DNA of 64,000 nt, taken from contig NC_089316.1 of the NCBI RefSeq assembly GCF_036669915.1, positions 23,877,997 through 23,941,996 on the forward strand, given 5' to 3'. Positions within the stretch are counted from its first letter, which is position 1. Each line of letters begins with the position of its first letter. Position numbers and translations under genes: made by a program. A model generated the notes under the pieces. The model was given only the letters and a program-made list of their open reading frames with translations. It did not search any database and was not told the DNA's origin. The DNA is from Pocillopora verrucosa (Eukaryota; Cnidaria; Anthozoa; Scleractinia; Pocilloporidae). Positions 23,495-36,329 of this stretch are shown here, in pieces.

Positions 23495-26400
23495 CTGAAA
23501 CAGATAATTATATCAGTATTACACTTTTTGTAATCCGGGTGAGAAAGGTGATAACGGTATGATCGTTTGAGATGAAACCACAATAAAGGTGGCGAAAGAA
23601 TGAATTAAAGCAAGTCGCATATCTCTTAAACCAATAAAGATTGTCTGCTGTTAGGTAAATTGTTTTGAATAGGCAATATCATCTGACCAAAAGAGACTTT
23701 TTTAGGCAAAAGAGTGGTTTGAGCATTTAAGTATGTGAACAGATGGCTGAAATTTAATTATAGACTAACTTTTATTAAAAGCTCACCTGAGTAGAGCTGA
23801 AAATGGTGAAAAGGTAGGCGAGAGCTTTGTGTGATGATAGCAAAAGACCAAAAAGCCATGTGACACCCAGCAGTGGAATCATCACCGCGCATGTTTTAAT
23901 GCCAAGTCTGAATAATGAGAACAACATATCACGAGGATCGATTAACCATTTCTTTCCGTCACGGGAAAAAAATCGTATTGCTTCATCGTTGCAAACGAAC
24001 GAGAGTGGAATCTAGGCAAATACTGCTAGACTAAATGCGGCAATAATTTGATTTCATTACTCGAGGAGTCTTTGCAGAAAATAGTTTTTACTTACCTTTC
24101 CCCCCTCCCTGAATTTTAACTAGTTTACCACAATTATCTAATAAATGTTAAATTTGAAAACTTCCCGTATCTGCTGTAAATGGTTGTCTTCCCCCGTGGG
24201 TTGTGTTAATGTGCTCATCTCCTTTATCATTCGGACGAGTATCAAAATGTTGAGCTGAAAAAAATAAGGATTATGAAATGTATCGCTGAAAACAGAAAAA
24301 TTGTCATTCGTTCTGTTACGAGCGTTTGAAAAAAGAAAATTCTGAATCTTTATAGAAAATTAAACCCTGGTGTTCAGCTAACCAACGCGCTCCGACGTCT
24401 CTATAATGAGCAGCAGAGAACTGTGTGCTGCGCCACGCTATTACTTGGTTCATACACAGGCCAAGAGGAATGGAACTTGGAAAGACACAAGGGAATATCA
24501 ATTGGAGTTGATATTCTTTAGAAAGACGGTGAAGGTTTACTAATAAAAATCTTTAATAATAGGCAGTCCTGGTGTAGGAAATAGCGATAATATTACCGAC
24601 AATTATCATAATAATAATAACAATAATAACAACGCAGACTCACAACTTCAATGGCAGCTACAAATGTGACGAAGATCCAGATCAGGTTGTTTCTCGAGGA
24701 CAGCCAGCAACTGGAAATGAGTATATAAAAAAAAATTAAATTCCAGAAAATAATCTTCAGAGGACAACACAAATCAAACACAACAGCATAATAAAACAAG
24801 GCAACTCCAAGTGAAAACAAATGGAGTGATAAAGTAAAAAAGTTGTTTCTCATACTATTTTTCACTGGTATAGCTTTCAATTCCATTTTTTCCAGCAGCG
24901 ATGCTCATTGAAATGCTAACCATGATGATGGGCAAACCTAAACATAAGTAGAATGAAGTTAGTGCAACTCGAGAAGTCATACTTCCGATTCAGCAGCTTA
25001 CAATAATTTACAACAAGTGAAATAACAATACCCCATGATATGAAGTGATACATATGCATCTTGGTGCCGATGTTATAAACTTTCACAACAAATAGGACGA
25101 AATAAATTTCCTCCACCAGCATCCAACAGAAAGCTACCATCAGGAAATACTGCAAGAAAGCTGCTGTTAGGACACAGAGAGCCTGCGAGAGTGAAAAAAA
25201 GGTTTTGTAGCTTTTTCATATTATTTTTAAAAGAGAATCTGTTTGGCCCCTAAAAAGCAAATAAACCATATATAGATATACAACACTTACGGTATTTTCT
25301 GTAGCGTTTATGCCGGCGAGAAAGACTATTTGTCCAGCTCCGAGGGACAAAGAAAGGCTCAGTCGTATTTGAGTCAGAGGTTGCCATACGTCTCTAGTGA
25401 AACAAGCAAGCAATAAAAAAAAACCGACAAACAAACAAAAGAAAAAGTAAAAACTCAAAGACGAGACAGAAACAAAAACAAAACGAAGCAATATTTGACA
25501 AGGTATTCTATTAATTTTGTACTGTACTACTTTATACATCCTACCGGCTTTCGCTCATAAATTTAATTGATCTCTATGACATTTTAATCATCTTAATTCG
25601 TTATTATTTTATTTGTTCAATAAACTTTTGAATTTCATCGATATTTTTTTTAAGAACTTGTCTCTTCTACGCCCCAAATCATTCAAGGTCTTGCAAAGAC
25701 TTGGTTCTTTGAGCGTATGGTTACAGTACTTACGTGAGGTAGGAATATAGAATAATTGTCAAAAGAATTCCGAAGATGGAAAGGCAAAATCCCACGTGGG
25801 TGATAATTTCATGAATAGTTTCGTCTTCCACAGTGAGCTGTGAGGAGAGATGAATATTCACCGGATTCGTTACTTAATCAAATGAAATTTTATTACCAAT
25901 ACTAAAGGTAAGGTGAAAATCAATTCATTACCCCTGGGATACCGTTGTAGTCAAGTAAGACAGCAAAATTAGTCAGATGATTGCAGCTGCAAACTGTTTC
26001 TTCTGAATTGCTTTTCGATGTAACCACATGGCATCCTGTCTCTGAAAATCCGCCTAAGCTGAAAATAATGAAATAATAATCAAAATAATAATCATAATCA
26101 TAGTAATAATTAAAATATAAATTGAAACTACCCCGAAAACTCATCAGGGCACCGAGGGGTTTATTTTCTGTCTTCCTTGCGCTGAGTTCATAGCCTTTAA
26201 ACATCGTCGAGTTCTTTCGAATTTGACGTTTGTCGACATCTTCTCCTTGCCACCCGTGGATTTGCCTTTGAGTGATCATAGTCAGCATTCCAAATTGAGT
26301 AAAATGGATGCTGATGACATTGATATTCAGGCTATGCACAATTCTTAAATAGACTCGTACAACATTGATACAACCTAACTTAGGTAAAAAAGCAAACAAG

Positions 26401-29400
26401 AAAACAAGCAAGGCTGGATACACACTGAAACAAACAAACATGATAATACAACCAAACAAATCAATAAACATAACGATAATAAATGGAAGGAATCTATAAG
26501 CAATGGATATATATATATATATAGCCATGGAAAGAGAAAATAAAAATAGCAACAACAAAACCTTCCAAAAAAGGTAACATATACCAAATCAATGCCTTCA
26601 TTTTAAAAAGAAAGAGATTGACCTTGAAAGGCCTTTTAATAATGTAGGGAAAGTTTCAACGTTTCTTCAAAGTCGAGTGAGGAATTATTGACAGTTAATA
26701 ATAACCCTAGAAAAACACCCATTAAAGTATAATAATAATTACATTTTTCTTCATAATTTTAGAAGAATAAATTACTCCTGGAACAGGATGAAAAATACAT
26801 TCCAGCTGTTACCTTTCACTTGAGCCACTCCAAAACATGCATTTCTTCTCTCCTTCATGAATCTATGCTCGGAATATAAACACCGAAATCATATACTCGG
26901 AATAAATATCACAACTTAAAACAATGTATACTGATTTTGATCCTATTCTTACCTTCAGATTTCTGAACCTTAAGATGATATTCTCTTGTAATTTTTCTGG
27001 ATTTGGATCTAAAGCCACGGCCGTTATCCCGGAGTCCAAATACCTCAGGAGGAAATAGAATATCAGTATGAAACAGATTAATCTAAAGCATAGTAATCAC
27101 TCATGAAAATAGCAAGCTAGGAGCCCGCCATTATCAACACGGAAAATCGTTAATTCACATGACTAATTATCTCTCAATAGGGTTTTGAAAATTTTACGAC
27201 CTTATAGGTTCAACCTTTTGTGTATTTTCGATTGAGGGGGCATTTGGTTAAGAAACTTTAGGAGGTAACCTCACCTTGTGGTGCCCGTTATAGTTCTGTT
27301 GGGTTGATCTGTAATCAATACTTCATGGAGATCCTTGTACAAGATCCCAACAACCGCTGATACTAAAAAAAGTAAAAAAAAATAGGCTACAACATGACAA
27401 TATGAAATCCAAGCAGCCAAGGCGGATATTTGAATCAAACAGATTATGTAAACCAACAAACAAACTTGTATGTATTTGTCGATGTATTTCAAAACTGTAA
27501 AATCTTGGAGAGCAAATTGTGCTTTGTCCTAGTGCATCAGAGATTTAAAAACTGAAGTCAATACAAACCGTTGTTGGCAAAGTTTCTAGAGGATACTTCC
27601 AGGCTCGTTTGCAGTTCTTTTTTTCCAAGGTAAAAGTCACTAGCATTTTTGCAGTAGGCTTTTTGTATAGCCAACACTAATGGAGAAAAAAAATAGAGAC
27701 GAAATTAAGAGTCACACATTTTCGAAGAAATATATTTTTTTTATGTTGGTCCGAAAGTAAGTCATAATCCTAATATGATTATTATACTTGCTTGAAAGCT
27801 ATGTATTCCTTACGTAGTCTTCTAAGAGGTGAAGTTTGAACGCTTTTGAACATTCTAATCTCCAAAAAGATTGTCCATTATCACTATGATTGATAAAAAT
27901 AAATGGTCTATGGGAGGGAGGAACCGGCTTGATCTGGCTACAGCACTTATCAACAGGTCCCATGCAAAAAAAAATTAAATCATGAAAGCAACCGTTATGT
28001 CATCGGTCAATGTGTCGGTCACTAAACAAGTAATAGATTATTTCAAATCCGAACGAATAATCATGCTCTGACTCACCTAGTTTTCGGCTGTTTATCTCCA
28101 CTGAAGAATTCGCTCCAGTCATTTGGTGTTTGCCATAATTAAGGGCGAATTCCTCCAAGGCGACTGCCACCTTAAAGATGGAATTTCTTATTATTTTGAA
28201 TTCTTCTTCGGCAAGAGGTTTTTGGAGGATTTGGAGCCTGGTGATGAAGTCTTCAAAAATCCATACAGCCTCCTGTAATCACATAACGTATTTCTGTTAA
28301 AGTAAGATGCTAAAATTTTGGATCCATGTGAGTCAAACACGATATTTGAGTGTCCTATGAGTATTGAGCCGCAGAACCCTTGATCGCGGTCGAACATTTG
28401 AACAAAACAGTTTGAGTTAACGGCAACGCATTCAGCATGCTAGAAAGGCCCATATTTCGTCTACTCCTACTTAGATTACGAAAAAAATTGAGAAAGAAAT
28501 GAATTAGACCAAAAATAGGTAAAAGAAATAAATCCAGCAAAATGGCCAAATGGTGAATAGGATGTGCATGTGCTAAAGAAGAGTCCAAAAACTGGTCCAA
28601 GAAATCGGAATTATCTTTTTCGGGAATCACTTTTTTTTCACTCATGCCAGTTCATATCTTAGAAATGGAAATGATATAGATAGTGACGATGATACTGTCA
28701 TAATAACTATAATAACGACGATGATAATGATGACGATGACGATAATGGTACAGTCTTGTTTGCTCTTGTTCGAATGAACTCAAAGTTTTTTCAAGCTTAG
28801 AAACTGATGCAATGCATTGTTCATTCTTTCTAATCACTGTGCATTTCATATAAACTAAGTGGCTTAATCATAAAATATAAGTAGTAAATTCATACCTTCA
28901 AAGGCCTGATTCTACTGATTTCTTCGCCTTTTAGTTTGGAAACAGAATCGTTTGCCTGAGATAAAGAAAGACAGTAAAGTTGGCGAGCAACAATGCTGTA
29001 AATAAAAAGCTTGAGAGAAATAATTTGCTCACCAGACTCTTAATAATTTCTAATGTCGATGACAGAGGTGTCCGTAGAGACGGAGACGACGATGATCCTG
29101 CTGCCGATGTTTCAAATGACGATGGTAATAATGGTGATGATGCTGATGCTGCTACTGATGCTGCCTCCGACGATGTTGCTGATGATAATCGTGATGTTGC
29201 TTTTGACTTTGATGATGATGGTGACAGTGCTGATGAAGATTCTGATGCCCCTGCTGTTGATATTGCTTCCAATGATGCTGCTGATAATAATCCTGGTGTT
29301 GATGCTGATGCTGATGCTGATGCTGATGCTGATGTTGCTACTGGCTTTGATGATGATGGCAATAGTGCTGATGTCGATGTTGATGTCCATGCTGGTAATA

Positions 29401-31749
29401 TTGCTGCTGATGGTGGGTGTGATGAAGGTGATGGTAACGGTGAGATTAATGCTAAAGGTGACTGCGACATTGATTGCAATCGAGCTGAATGTTAAAGACC
29501 ATTTAATTGTTAAAATAAACTTGACGCTATGGTAAGGTGCGACGAATTTTGAAAGAAAATATTTTCTTTTTCTTTTTCAGAATCTTAATCACTTTTTCGT
29601 TAAATAAAAAAAAGATGGTTTTAAGTATTCAAAGTATTATTGTACTCACTGTAAGCTTCTGTTCCATGTCCTGTTGAAATTTTAGTTGCGAATACTCGAA
29701 TTGTTGAAGCCGCAATAGATGTAACGATATTCGACGTGTATGAATCTGAAGTGATGGAGTGACCGTCACACATCTGTGTACAAACGTTAGCGTTAAAATG
29801 CGTATTGCACACCTGTACTTCATCTGTGCAACTTTGTGTTTTACATTTTCTCCCGCTGCAGGTCAGGTTACATACTTTGGCATCGCAGATTTGTTCACAA
29901 TCCTGGCTGTTACATTCTAGATGCATTTCACATACATCTCCTTTACCTTGGCACTTTTGAGTTTTACAGTTTTTCCCGGTACAGTTCAGATTACATTTTT
30001 TAGCCTCGCAAGTTTGTTCACAATCCTGACCGTCACATTCTAGATCCATTTCGCATACATTTCCATGATCTCGACACTGCTGTATTCTACAGTTTCTCCC
30101 GGTGCAATTCAGATTACATTTTTTAGCCTCGCAGGTTTGTTCACAATCCTCACCGTCACATTCTAGATCCATTTCGCATACATTTCCTTTATCTAGACAC
30201 TTCTGTGTTTTACAGTTTTTCCCGGTGCAATTCAGATTACATTTTTTAGCCTCGCAGGTTTGTTCACAATCCTGACCGTCACATTCTAGATCCATTTCAC
30301 ATACATTTCCTTTACCTCGACACTTCTGTGTTTTACAATTTTTCCCGCTGCAGTTCAGATTACATTCGTCAGCGTCGCAGGTTTGGTCACAATCGCTACC
30401 TTCACATTCCAGATCCATTTTACAGAACTCAACTCCAGTATAGCACGTCTGTTTACACTCTTTCCCCTTGCATTTCATATAACAGCAATAATTACCACTG
30501 CTGCAATTCCCGAGCGGATAACAATGATCGCCTCCATTTTCACTTTCTGAGTTACATTTTTTGGAATCGCAATCTTTACTACCCAGGGCAAAACCTGAAA
30601 CAACAAAAACAGGAACAGAACCAAAAATTTAAGAATTCCAAATATGAAAATAATGATGACGATAATTATGAAGAATACAAAAGTATCGCAAGACCTTCTT
30701 GGGCAAATAAACAACTTTAAACCACTGTTGCATAAAACTGCTGAATATGATTTTCATGGAAACTGCCATTATAGTAGAGTAATTGCAATCACCATTTCGT
30801 TTAAACCAAATCTTCAAGCACCGCGAAGCTGACAGAGGTTTCGAATATACAAGTTAGTACAAAGCGGTTTCTTTAAAAACTAACTTTCTAGATAGGTGAA
30901 ATGTATCTCAGCATTTTTTCTTGTTTTGTATCACTGACATAATTTATTTATATTTATTTATCCATGTTTTTGTCTCTTTACTTTAATTTTTTTTATATCT
31001 TATTACTTTTTGCTAAGATAGGCGGCCCTTGTAAGATTAAAGAGTGAGCCTTCTTTCCATAACTACGTTTTGCAACTTAGGAATTGATAAATACATAAGG
31101 GCATCGCTGGGTTTAAAGAACATTTCCGCATGACGTCGTTGGCTTCTCAGATATTGTCTACAGATTAACGAAAAACTACACACCTACGAAAATCTGACTC
31201 ATATAAAAACTTTTAAGGAGAAAACAAGACTTCAAAGACTTGAAATGATATTGTTAAGCTTCCAGGCTCGGTAGTTGGTGATAGGTGAAAGGCGACCTAA
31301 ATTTCGACTATCTTTTTAGCCATTACAAAATTTGTGTATCTTTAAATTGGAAAAAAACCCGAGCTTAAAATATCCCAGCGCAATTTGCATGTTTGCGCTG
31401 AAGCCTCACTTTTTCATGATAGACCCATGAGTTAGAACAGGCTTTAAAGGTAAAATGGTTCCCTGAAATACATCCCCTAAATTATTCGTCTTGGCTTCCT
31501 GAAAAAAAAGACTGTGTGGCCATCTGCCATACAGGCTAATCTAAAACTATTCTAAGTTTTACCGGTCTTTTTTTGCGCTCAATTTTCTTTTAAAGACTTT
31601 TCCAAGGGTACCCATTAGAAGGACTCTTCGGGGTGCGCTTAGGATGCATTCTAAAGGAAAAAAATCTTTTAAAAGAAGCTTTAGTACCCACTCAACATAG
31701 TTATTGATAACAGGAGTGTTCCCCACAACTGGCAGCTTCTCGTCATCAT
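23197..31749 (-). CDS. Gene B: adhesion GPCR with Cys-rich repeats, stalk, GAIN and 7TM
   Basis: Nineteen exons add up to 3078 bases, about 1025 residues, with all phases agreeing: 31692-31749 signal peptide; 29650-30594 Cys-rich; 29033-29484 stalk; 28896-28955; 28077-28272; 27569-27676; 27275-27362; 26953-27043; 26813-26862 (GAIN); 25932-26058 GPS; 25734-25837, 25291-25393, 25032-25182, 24856-24937, 24644-24710, 24166-24254, 23787-23907 (TM1 to TM7); 23453-23494; 23197-23340 tail with TAG stop. Adhesion GPCRs self-cleave at the GPS and signal through G proteins when the N-terminal fragment is pulled or bound. The donor after 24166 is GG instead of GT, so a full 7TM product is doubtful; intron read-through adds a few residues and stops. 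Confidence 0.8.
23787..25837 (-). CDS. Gene B 7TM exons
   Basis: TM1 LTVEDETIHEIITHVGF (25734-25837), TM2 DVWQPLTQIRL (25291-25393), TM3 QYFLMVAFCWMLVEE (25032-25182), TM4 GLPIIMVSISMSIAAG (24856-24937), TM5 YCWLSSRNNLIWIFVTF (24644-24710), loop exon LNILILVRMIKEMS (24166-24254), and TM6-TM7 LGIKTCAVMIPLLGVTW then FTIFSSTQ (23787-23907). The motifs match family B2. The TM4 exon ends AAA TA|gtatgag, avoiding an apparent stop. At the end of 24166-24254 the donor is GG where gene C has GT; a GT four bases on would shift the frame. Confidence 0.8.
25932..26058 (-). CDS. Gene B GPS exon
   Basis: It encodes GFSETGCHVV and VCSCNHLTNFAVLLDYNG. With CMFW from the preceding exon it completes the GPS: four cysteines and the HLT self-cleavage site are all present. 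Confidence 0.88.
26813..28955 (-). CDS. Gene B GAIN-domain exons
   Basis: Six exons (28896-28955, 28077-28272, 27569-27676, 27275-27362, 26953-27043, 26813-26862), all open and in phase. Landmarks are AVWIFEDFITRLQIL, the helix NSIFKVAVALEEFAL, VVGILYKDLHEVL and YLDSGITAVALDP. The frame is intact, unlike the splice donor further down. The long frame in the intron at 25.92-26.56 kb that runs into the GPS exon is intron sequence. Confidence 0.78.
29033..29484 (-). CDS. Gene B Ser/Thr/Ala-rich stalk exon
   Basis: This 452-base exon encodes about 150 residues, over half Ser, Ala, Thr or Pro, including an SASASASAS run. It is bounded by attcag and gtgagc, with phase matching both neighbours. It is likely a mucin-like, O-glycosylated stalk. 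The repeat GATGCT on the plus strand (about 29300-29335) is a probable site of length change. Confidence 0.7.
29650..30594 (-). CDS. Gene B Cys-rich repeat exon (five 41-residue units)
   Basis: One exon holds an N-terminal Cys-rich lead (CSSGNYCC, CKGKECKQTC), five full 41-residue units with eight Cys each, and a half unit (CNTHFNANVCTQMC). Unit pattern: CEMDLEC, DGQDC, EQTC, KKC, NLNC, TGKNC, KTQKC. All unit cysteines are kept, in contrast to gene A. The units are very alike, so they arose by recent in-frame duplication. The exon is bounded by a tttcag acceptor and a gtgagt donor, both phase 1, so it can be swapped for CTLD modules without breaking the frame. Ligand unknown. Confidence 0.82.
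31692..31749 (-). CDS. Gene B signal-peptide exon
   Basis: ATG at 31747-31749 (a second at 31744-31746) opens MMTRSCQLWGTLLLSITMLS, a clear signal peptide. The donor gtgggt leaves phase 1, joining as LS then FALGSKDC of the Cys-rich exon. The exon aligns with those at 14974-15028 and 21091-21148. Confidence 0.72.
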
Positions 31750-32828
31750 TATGTTTTTCCGTTGGGTGAGTTTAGTTCCTGTAGGCTGAACCAAATGCAA
31801 TCTTTTAAAAAAATTGTCAGTGGCTGGAGATCGGTCCGAAATATCCTTTGCCAATGTAAATGCAAGGCTTGATAATTTTTCCTTTAGCAAGAACCAGCCG
31901 TTTACGCAGTGCTGACATACATTGCGGGAAATGATTGTCAGAGATTATTTTCCGGTCAGGTATTCCCACCGAAATTTAGTCGAACCTAAGCTGAACCAAA
32001 TGCAACCTTTTAGAAAATTGTCAAAATGTTCGAAATTTAGTCGAACCTAAGCTGAACCTAATGCAACCTTCTAGAAAATTGTCATTGGCTGGAGGTCGGT
32101 TCAAAATATCCTTTGCCAATATAAATGCAAAGCTTGATAATTCTCCTTTTAGCAAGAACCAGCCGTTTAGTCAGTGGTGACATACACTGCGGAAAATGAT
32201 TGTCATGCAAATTACTTTCGTCGGGTTTAGTCGCAGTAAGCCTTTTTACGTAAGTAAAAATATGACAGGTATGCTTCATTTGAATATTAAAAGTTCGAAT
32301 TAGGTTTTTGTTGAGAGCAATAGCATCACAGGAGTTGTTTCGAAACAATTACGCCTCCACTTGTAGTATGATTGTCATAAAGAGATATTTTTTGTTCGCT
32401 TTTCTAACGGTCCTCGCTAAGTAGTGCAGAGCGGAAGATCTCACCCGCACGTGCCACGCACTAGAAGGTATTATTGATAAAATATGTGACGTTTTTCGTT
32501 TCTTGGAACAATAAAGGGAGATAGTGGCTCACCAAAACTAAATCAGTTGTTAAACTTCAAAAACTCTCAGAGTTAAAAATTGATTCGTTAGATATGAGTG
32601 TTCCCTGTTTTCGTCGCCAATATATCAAAATAATTATCTGAGTAACAATGAAGAATCTGTAATGTTAGACCTTAGCGGAATATGGTAAAAGGCCAGTCAT
32701 TATTTTTCACCCGCAAGGGGAAAAGGAGGATTTTTCAGGGAAGGCCGACTTTATGCGTTCGAAGACCTAAAAACACAACTAGTATTGGCATTCCCATTCG
32801 ACCTTATCGCTTAAGAAATGCTCGCAAT
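31750..32828. repeat. 5' flank of gene B, duplicated with gene A flank
   Basis: No gene is seen. It parallels 15.03-16.97 kb. Part of the flank is itself repeated: the stretch near 31955-32240 repeats motifs from 31760-31960 (aaccagccgttta and the nearby gctgaacca string). Confidence 0.6.
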
Positions 32829-33433
32829 AAGCCTATTGCCCACGTACTGTCTGTTTTTGCAAGATCGAACAGATTATTGGGCTTACTCAAGCGGACATTT
32901 GGATCTCACTCTAAGGCTCTATTTACTGGTTTTAGATCCATGATCCGTCCAATACTCGAGTACGCTTGTCAAGCGTGGAATCCTCACCAAGCATATCTGA
33001 TTGAAAAACTTGAATGCGTGCAAAGGAACGTTACGAGATGGATCATTGGTAAAGACACTCCGTATGAAGACCGACTGAAATCCTTGAAACTAGCTGACTC
33101 AATTGATGCTTTTAAGAAAGCTCTTAAATCAACTTTTTTTAACTAGGCCCATAACTAGAAATGAAATTATTCTATGTATTATACATTATTTAATTATAAT
33201 TTTAAATAAAATTTTTATCTTAGATATGTCTTCTTTATTTAGATTTTTTTAAATAGATATATGCCTGTATGTAAAATGTTTCAGTATGTATATGTATATT
33301 GCATAGTATTAAATTTTTATATCTGGGGTATAGTTTACAATGAGGATTAAGTTCCTCCCTTCTATAACCCTTTTTTTAATAATAATATGTTATATGTTAT
33401 TGTTTAAATAAAGTTGTTATATATATTTGACTC
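32829..33433 (+). mobile_element. 5'-truncated LINE insertion
   Basis: The frame from about 32829 to 33146 encodes the C-terminal end of a non-LTR reverse transcriptase (RPILEYACQAWNPHQ, LECVQRNVTRWI), followed by an AT-rich 3' end with aataaag. The element interrupts the 200-base unit described at 16921: sequence before (ctcgcaa) and after (actcgaaaataac) resumes the unit. The similar ctcgcaa/ctcgaaa edges may be the target duplication. Confidence 0.8.
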
Positions 33434-33531
33434 GAAAATAACTACATCCTGAAAAAGAATAAATACATAAAAAAGAATTATCTTTTTGTACAGCTGTATT
33501 CATTGCGATCTTTAATTGCAACCCACTTTGT

Positions 33532-33576
<45 letters not shown>
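33532..33576. repeat. (TAA)n microsatellite
   Basis: About 15 units at the position where the gene A unit has a shorter, imperfect version. Confidence 0.95.
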
Positions 33577-34203
33577 TTACTGTTTTTGAACTCGGGCATA
33601 TTAGTTCTGAACAGAATTCCGTTAACCGTTTCTTAAATATTGACGGATTAATACCTAAAAGCTGATAATAAATGTTTTGGTCATCAACCAGCTGTTTCAG
33701 ACTTCCCCTAGGGTGCTTTGAAATGTGTTGGAAGTGATCTAGAATAAAGTAAAACACATAGACTGAAATAATATCACTGCAAGACATTTTTTTTTTGCGG
33801 AATGATAATTTAGAACAGCTCTGTCGAAGTCGTCAATCGTGTTGATATGTTTGATTTAATATTGATTTCTTAATGAATTTGGTATATTTTATGCAAACAT
33901 TCCAAAGACTAAAAATTGTCCACCTTTTTCCCTTATTCACTACGTGATCGTACTTAAATACATAAATTAGTTGTGAAGCGAAGGCATGTTCTTTTACGAT
34001 CTCTGTTCTTAGTCACTTTTATCGGGACTGGGGAGCTGTTTAAAACTGGAAAAGCGACACAAAGATGGGTAACGGTAAAGAGTTTAGTGAAGCGATGTTA
34101 GAGAATGGAAGTATCCAACTTTCGAGTCAAAACGATTACATTTCTCCTTCGCCTATGTTGGCTAGAAAAAGCTTTCCAATAGCAGACTGCTGTATTCCAT
34201 TGT

Positions 34204-34311
34204 GTCAACGTTTGCGTTGATTGGCCTTTGTTCGCACTTCCTACAACAACAACTGGTGTCAATGTTTGTGTTGATTGGCCTTTGTTCGCACTTCCTACAT
34301 CAATAACTGGT
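34204..34311. repeat. 54-base tandem duplication
   Basis: Two adjacent copies beginning gtcaa(c/t)gtttg and ending aactggt, with only a few differences. Confidence 0.9.
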
Positions 34312-34339
34312 GATTATCATCCGCCTGACACATTAATAG

Positions 34340-35570
34340 TATATCACCGAGTGAGAAAGTGCAAATTTTCGAAATGCCGAATTGCTTACTACTATTTCGA
34401 TACAGTCGAGTATAATATCTTGTTGGAAGCACTCAATACGCTGGGACTTGGGGGCAGGGTGTCCAAGTGGTTCCGATCGTATTTATAAGGGCGCAGTCAG
34501 AGGATATTTGTTCGTGGGTATCTGTCGAAGAAGTTTGATTTGAACTGCGGAGTATCCCATGGCTCCTGTTTAGAACCGCTCCTGTTTACCATCTATACGA
34601 GCTCGTTACTAGAAGTCGTCGAAATATATCTTCCATCCGTCCACTGCTATGCAGACGAAACCCAACTTTACGTCTCTTTTCGACCCGCAGATGAGACAGA
34701 TGAGACAGGTCACTTGGATGCCATTACTGCTATTAATTGTTGTATTAAGGCGATCGGGTGTTGGATGCGCGAGAATAAACTATTGTTGAACGAGGAAAAA
34801 ACTGAGTTTCTTTTAATTGGCACGAAGCAGCAGCTCGCCAAAGTTGATATTGGACACATTAAAGTTGGCAAAGTAAATATAGCTCCGCACTCTCCTGTCA
34901 AAACCTTGGAGTCTGGTTTGACTCAAACCTATCTATGATATATGATATATGATATATCATATCACCAAGACTTGCTCTGCAGCGTTTTACTATCTTTGTA
35001 ACATTAGAAGAATTAGAAAATATTTAACAAAATAATGCACAGAGAAACTTATTCATGCCTTTATATCTAAGTCGCTTGGACTATTATAACAGCCCCTATT
35101 CGGAGTTCCTGAGTGCCATCTTCACAAATTACAGAGAGTCTTGATGCAGCTGCACGCCTTATATTCCAGGAGAGCAGATTTTGTCATATCACGCCTCTGC
35201 TCAAATCATTACACTGGCTGCCTGTAAAATATCGCATAGTTTTTAAAATTATCTTAATTACTTTTAAAGCCCCGGCCTACATAAGTGAGCTTATTTCTGT
35301 TAGAGACACCAGAAGATATGATTTCCGTTCCAATGACGGCTTACTCCTTGCTCCTTGCAGGCGTAAAACACTCACCACGCTCGGCGATCGATCTTTCCAT
35401 GCCGCCGCCCCTAAATTGTGGAACGATCTTCCGGGCTCTATCAGAAACAACCAATCTCTAAACAAGTTTAAGAAGGCCATTAAGACTGTTTTATTTGCCA
35501 AATTTTATGTAATTGTATCTAATTTCATATTTTTACATTTTCTTAGTGATCATTTTTTATTTATTTAATT
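34340..35570 (+). mobile_element. Dead non-LTR retrotransposon (LINE) reverse transcriptase
   Basis: Three frames carry successive RT parts: FDTVEYNILLEAL then a stop after WFRSYL (near 34486), GVSHGSCLEPLLFTIY and CYADETQLY (34540-34938), then after a frameshift LHWLPVKYRIVFKI, GDRSFHAAAPKLWNDLP and KFKKAIKTVLF (35113-35568). The catalytic YADD box reads YADE, and there is at least one stop and one frameshift, so the copy is dead. The 3' end runs into a T-rich and ATT-rich stretch. Confidence 0.85.
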
Positions 35571-36329
35571 TTTTTTTTTTTAAATTTTTAGTATATATGT
35601 AGGGGTTGAATTTTTAGCATTTAATTGTAATGCGCAATTGAAAATGCTTATATTGATAATTGCGCAATATAAGTCTATAAATTATAATTATTATTATATT
35701 ACAGTTTTATTATTATTATTTTATTAAGGTACATGGTATGAATACTCGACTACATGCAGCAGGCATACTGATTTTAATTAGCTCGTTTTTTTGTTGTTTC
35801 GAAAGGTTGCTATCTTTGTGCAATATATGTTTTTGGTTTTTTGGTCCATATTTCCAAAGCCTTCTCGAAATGCGAAGACAGCTGAAAACTCATCAGGCGA
35901 TTCGCATAAATTTAAAGAATTCCTTCATTCCCATCCCTCCCTTCCGATTAAATCCTATACCTTAGATATACACGCTCAAAGCACCTGTCGACGGTTGGCG
36001 AAAAGAAAGAAATCCCTTAAAGACATCCTTGCGAGAACAAAATATAATTTAAAGGCAATAATGCGAAGCGACCACAAAAGCCACATGGGGAGTCCGTGTC
36101 TGTCTTTATAATTATTCTCAGGTTGATAATTTCCAAACAAACCCCATCCTTTATGCGCAACCACTCTAGCGTGGAGGGTTCATGTTCTCATTTTCTCTTT
36201 CATCCTACTCATTTCACACATTGCTTACCACCCTCCACTTCCGGTATGTTAACGCACAATTCGACTTCCGGTGTTTCGATTCGTCAGCCACCATAGACGA
36301 ATATATGTATATATTCTGTTTGGATCTAT

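Noticed and set aside
25920..26558. 212-codon minus-strand frame
   Set aside because: It is mostly intron that runs into the GPS exon; the tttcag acceptor at 26058 and comparison with A and C place the exon start there.
28980..29495. Long acidic plus-strand frame
   Set aside because: Antisense of the gene B stalk exon, same reason; the open frame follows from GAT/GCT repeats.
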